In this document: positions 5,719-6,846 of the stretch, in pieces
Numbering within the stretch: position 1 is the stretch's first letter
Layout of the letters: each line of letters opens with the position of its first letter
Assembly (NCBI GenBank): GCA_030595135.1
Contig: JAUVDU010000087.1
Coordinates: 1 to 6,846, forward strand
DNA length: 6,846 nucleotides
Origin: Deltaproteobacteria bacterium
GTDB taxonomy: Bacteria; Desulfobacterota; Anaeroferrophillalia; Anaeroferrophillales; Tharpellaceae
Direction of reading: 5' to 3'
Translations under genes and position numbers: made by a program
Notes under the pieces: generated by a model
Seen by the model: only the letters and a program-made list of their open reading frames with translations
Databases searched by the model: none
What the model was told of the DNA's origin: nothing

Positions 5719-6735
5719 ATGAAAAAAATAGTTCTGGCTTTAACTGTTATGATGTACGCGTTCTCGGGGGGGGTGGCGGCATCGGATGCTTTTTCCGCCG
5801 TTTCAGATAAAAGTTTTTCGATTGTCTACTCGTCGGATGAAAGAGGGGCAATTACGCCTTGCGGTTGACATAAAAATCCGCGTGGCGGTCTGGCCAAGCG
5901 TGCAACTTTTCTGGAAGATTTGTGTAAGGAAGGTACTCCCTATCTGGTTCTCAATGGCGGCAACCTGCTTTTTAACCGGGAGTCTCTGAAGCCGGAGAAG
6001 GTTGTTGCCGGTAAATTACTGGCTGATTTGATTATCTCATCCTATAATAAGATGGGCTGTGACGCGATAAATATTGGGGCTTATGATCTCTCTCTTGGGG
6101 TAGATTACCTGCTTGAAAAAGAGAAGTCGGCTGAGTTTCCTTTTTTGTCCGGTAATATTTTTGATCAGCATAAAAAGCATATTTTTACACCGTCTATTAT
6201 TAAAACAGTGGGTGGGGTTAAGGTCGGTATTTTTGGACTTTGCGATGATAAACTCAAATTAGCAAAAATCCCCGGCGGCGAGAAAATAAAGGTTGTAAAT
6301 CCCTTAGCTAAAGCTGAAGAGATCTCGGCTCGCCTGAAAAAAGAGGGTGCCGATTATGTTGTTTTGCTGACAAATTTGAATATTCGCTATTGTCGCCGCA
6401 TTGGCCAGCGCTGTATGCCGATTGACCTGATTATCGGTAGTAGTAAGAAAAATCGTATATCCCTGCCGATTCTGGTGCAGGAAACCTATATAGCTCATGT
6501 TGAACGAGGTGGAAAAAGTGTCGGCCGTCTTGATGTCAGCTATCTGGGCTCAGCCGGGGTGGAGGCTCTACCGGCCGCAGTTCGTTTTAAAGGGAAAACG
6601 GTGGGTGAAAATCTTTTTCTCCTGAACCATTTTTTTCCGCTTAAAATCGCCATGCCCGATCAACCCGAAATCGGTTCTACGGTCAAGGAGGTTGAAGCTA
6701 AGTTGAGTCAACTGCAAAAAGAAGATGTCAAATGA
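5719..6735 (+). CDS. Exported metallophosphatase-family selenoprotein (TGA codon 50 read as Sec)
   Basis: Translated through TGA at 5866-5868, this encodes 338 residues. Residues 1-21 form a signal peptide (MKKI, a hydrophobic core, VAA before Ser22), so it acts outside the cytoplasm. GAGGAG at 5705-5710 lies 8 nt before the ATG. The fold resembles UshA / 5'-nucleotidase-type metallophosphatases: a first strand IVYSSDERG (35-43), a PCG-Sec-HKNPRGGLAKRA segment (47-62), LNGGNLLF (78-85), MGCDAINIGAYDLSLG (112-127), FPFLSGNI (140-147), GGVKVGIFGL (165-174), GADYVVLLTNL (210-220) and IDLIIGSS (235-242). As I recall, relatives have Cys where the TGA stands. Usual metal ligands look replaced: DxH is DER, GD is GN82, the LLxH position is N219, and GHxH is GSSK. 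Phosphatase activity is thus doubtful, and Cys48-Gly-Sec50 suggests a thiol/selenol redox role. The main alternative is a pseudogene with a nonsense mutation, made unlikely by the SECIS hairpin. A G8 run (5766-5773) lies in the signal peptide region. Confidence 0.85.
5866..5900 (+). promoter_or_regulatory. Selenocysteine UGA codon with bacterial SECIS hairpin
   Basis: After TGA (5866-5868) the RNA can fold into a stem of CGC (5879-5881) with GCG (5898-5900), a G-A mismatch (5882 / 5897), then TGGC (5883-5886) with GCCA (5893-5896). This is capped by the six-base loop GGTCTG (5887-5892). The loop begins 18 nt after the TGA. In known bacterial SECIS elements SelB recognises a short stem with a GGU-type apical loop at about this distance. 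The loop bases and spacing agree with E. coli fdhF as I remember it. The hairpin lies inside the coding region, as is normal in bacteria. selA, selB, selC and selD are not in this window. Confidence 0.82.
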
Positions 6736-6747
6736 ATGTTTGTGGGG

Positions 6748-6846
6748 TTAGGGCTGAGATTTAAAAATATCATCTTTGAGTTTTTGGAACTCCTCCTTGC
6801 TGAGCAGGCCGCGGTCGTGGAGATCGCCTAGGCGTATAAGCTCATT
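6748..6846 (-). CDS. C-terminal end of a SHOCT-domain protein (partial)
   Basis: Only the last 32 residues and the TAA stop are inside the window; the gene starts beyond the right edge. The visible part reads ELIRLGDLHDRGLLSKEEF followed by QKLKDDIFKSQP. This fits the SHOCT (short C-terminal) domain pattern: a hydrophobic helix L..L..LhdrGlLs, then a second helix kEEFqklK. SHOCT domains are short helical hairpins at protein ends, thought to mediate oligomerisation; the main domain of this protein is not visible. It converges on the selenoprotein gene with only 12 nt between the stop codons. No terminator is evident in that gap. Confidence 0.75.
   Translation of the reverse strand, partial: NELIRLGDLHDRGLLSKEEFQKLKDDIFKSQP

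Noticed and set aside
5920..6735. A separate 271-residue ORF starting at TTG 5920 as an independent gene
   Set aside because: It has no ribosome binding site at the TTG, and its frame continues upstream through family-like sequence, a TGA with a SECIS hairpin and a signal peptide. It is the C-terminal part of the selenoprotein.
5719..6735. The metallophosphatase gene as a pseudogene broken by a nonsense codon
   Set aside because: Only one stop occurs, it is TGA, it falls at an expected Cys position, it is followed by a correctly placed SECIS-like hairpin, and the remaining 288 codons show no decay. The possibility is kept as the main alternative.

Overview
The window looks like the chromosome of an anaerobic, Gram-negative bacterium of the Desulfobacterota / former Deltaproteobacteria. 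This is inferred from protein resemblance and gene arrangement, not from a search. The pointers are a split F-type ATP synthase locus (atpZ-atpI-atpB-atpE without the F1 genes next to it), a subunit c with an N-terminal signal peptide and an ESxxxY ion-binding helix, C5-pathway tetrapyrrole synthesis (HemL), and a gene that appears to need selenocysteine.

Layout. Positions 70-5506 hold six genes on the minus strand. Read 5'->3' on that strand they are a 685-residue HEAT-like solenoid protein (5506-3449), hemL (3348-2065), atpZ (1937-1683), atpI (1671-1264), atpB (1206-499) and atpE (402-70). A 212-base divergent intergenic region (5507-5718) separates this block from a plus-strand gene for a secreted metallophosphatase-family protein (5719-6735). 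A minus-strand gene ending in a SHOCT domain enters from the right edge (6748-6846) and converges on it.

Main discovery. The plus-strand gene is interrupted at codon 50 by an in-frame TGA, in the sequence Pro-Cys-Gly-(TGA)-His-Lys. Related proteins, as I recall them, carry a PCGC motif there. A hairpin follows whose GGTCTG apical loop starts exactly 18 nt after the TGA. As I recall, that is the loop and spacing of the E. coli fdhF SECIS element. The reading frame stays open and family-like for 288 further codons. I therefore call it an exported selenoprotein with a Cys-Gly-Sec motif on a metallophosphatase-like scaffold. Most metal ligands of that scaffold look replaced, which suggests a redox role rather than a phosphatase role.

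Second oddity. hemL has no ATG, GTG or TTG in frame before residue 64. The reading frame continues upstream with well-conserved HemL sequence. The codon at the expected start, 7 nt after an AGAGGA ribosome binding site, is AAG. Starting there gives exactly 427 residues, the normal family length. This is either a real non-canonical start or mutation, or a one-base sequence error.

The atp genes encode the membrane F0 parts: the a subunit, the c-ring subunit, and the AtpI and AtpZ accessory proteins that help assembly. A near-perfect Shine-Dalgarno sequence precedes atpE, as expected for a subunit needed in many copies. HemL supplies 5-aminolevulinate for haem or sirohaem. It may share transcripts with the ATP synthase genes, but candidate promoters sit in front of both hemL and atpZ.
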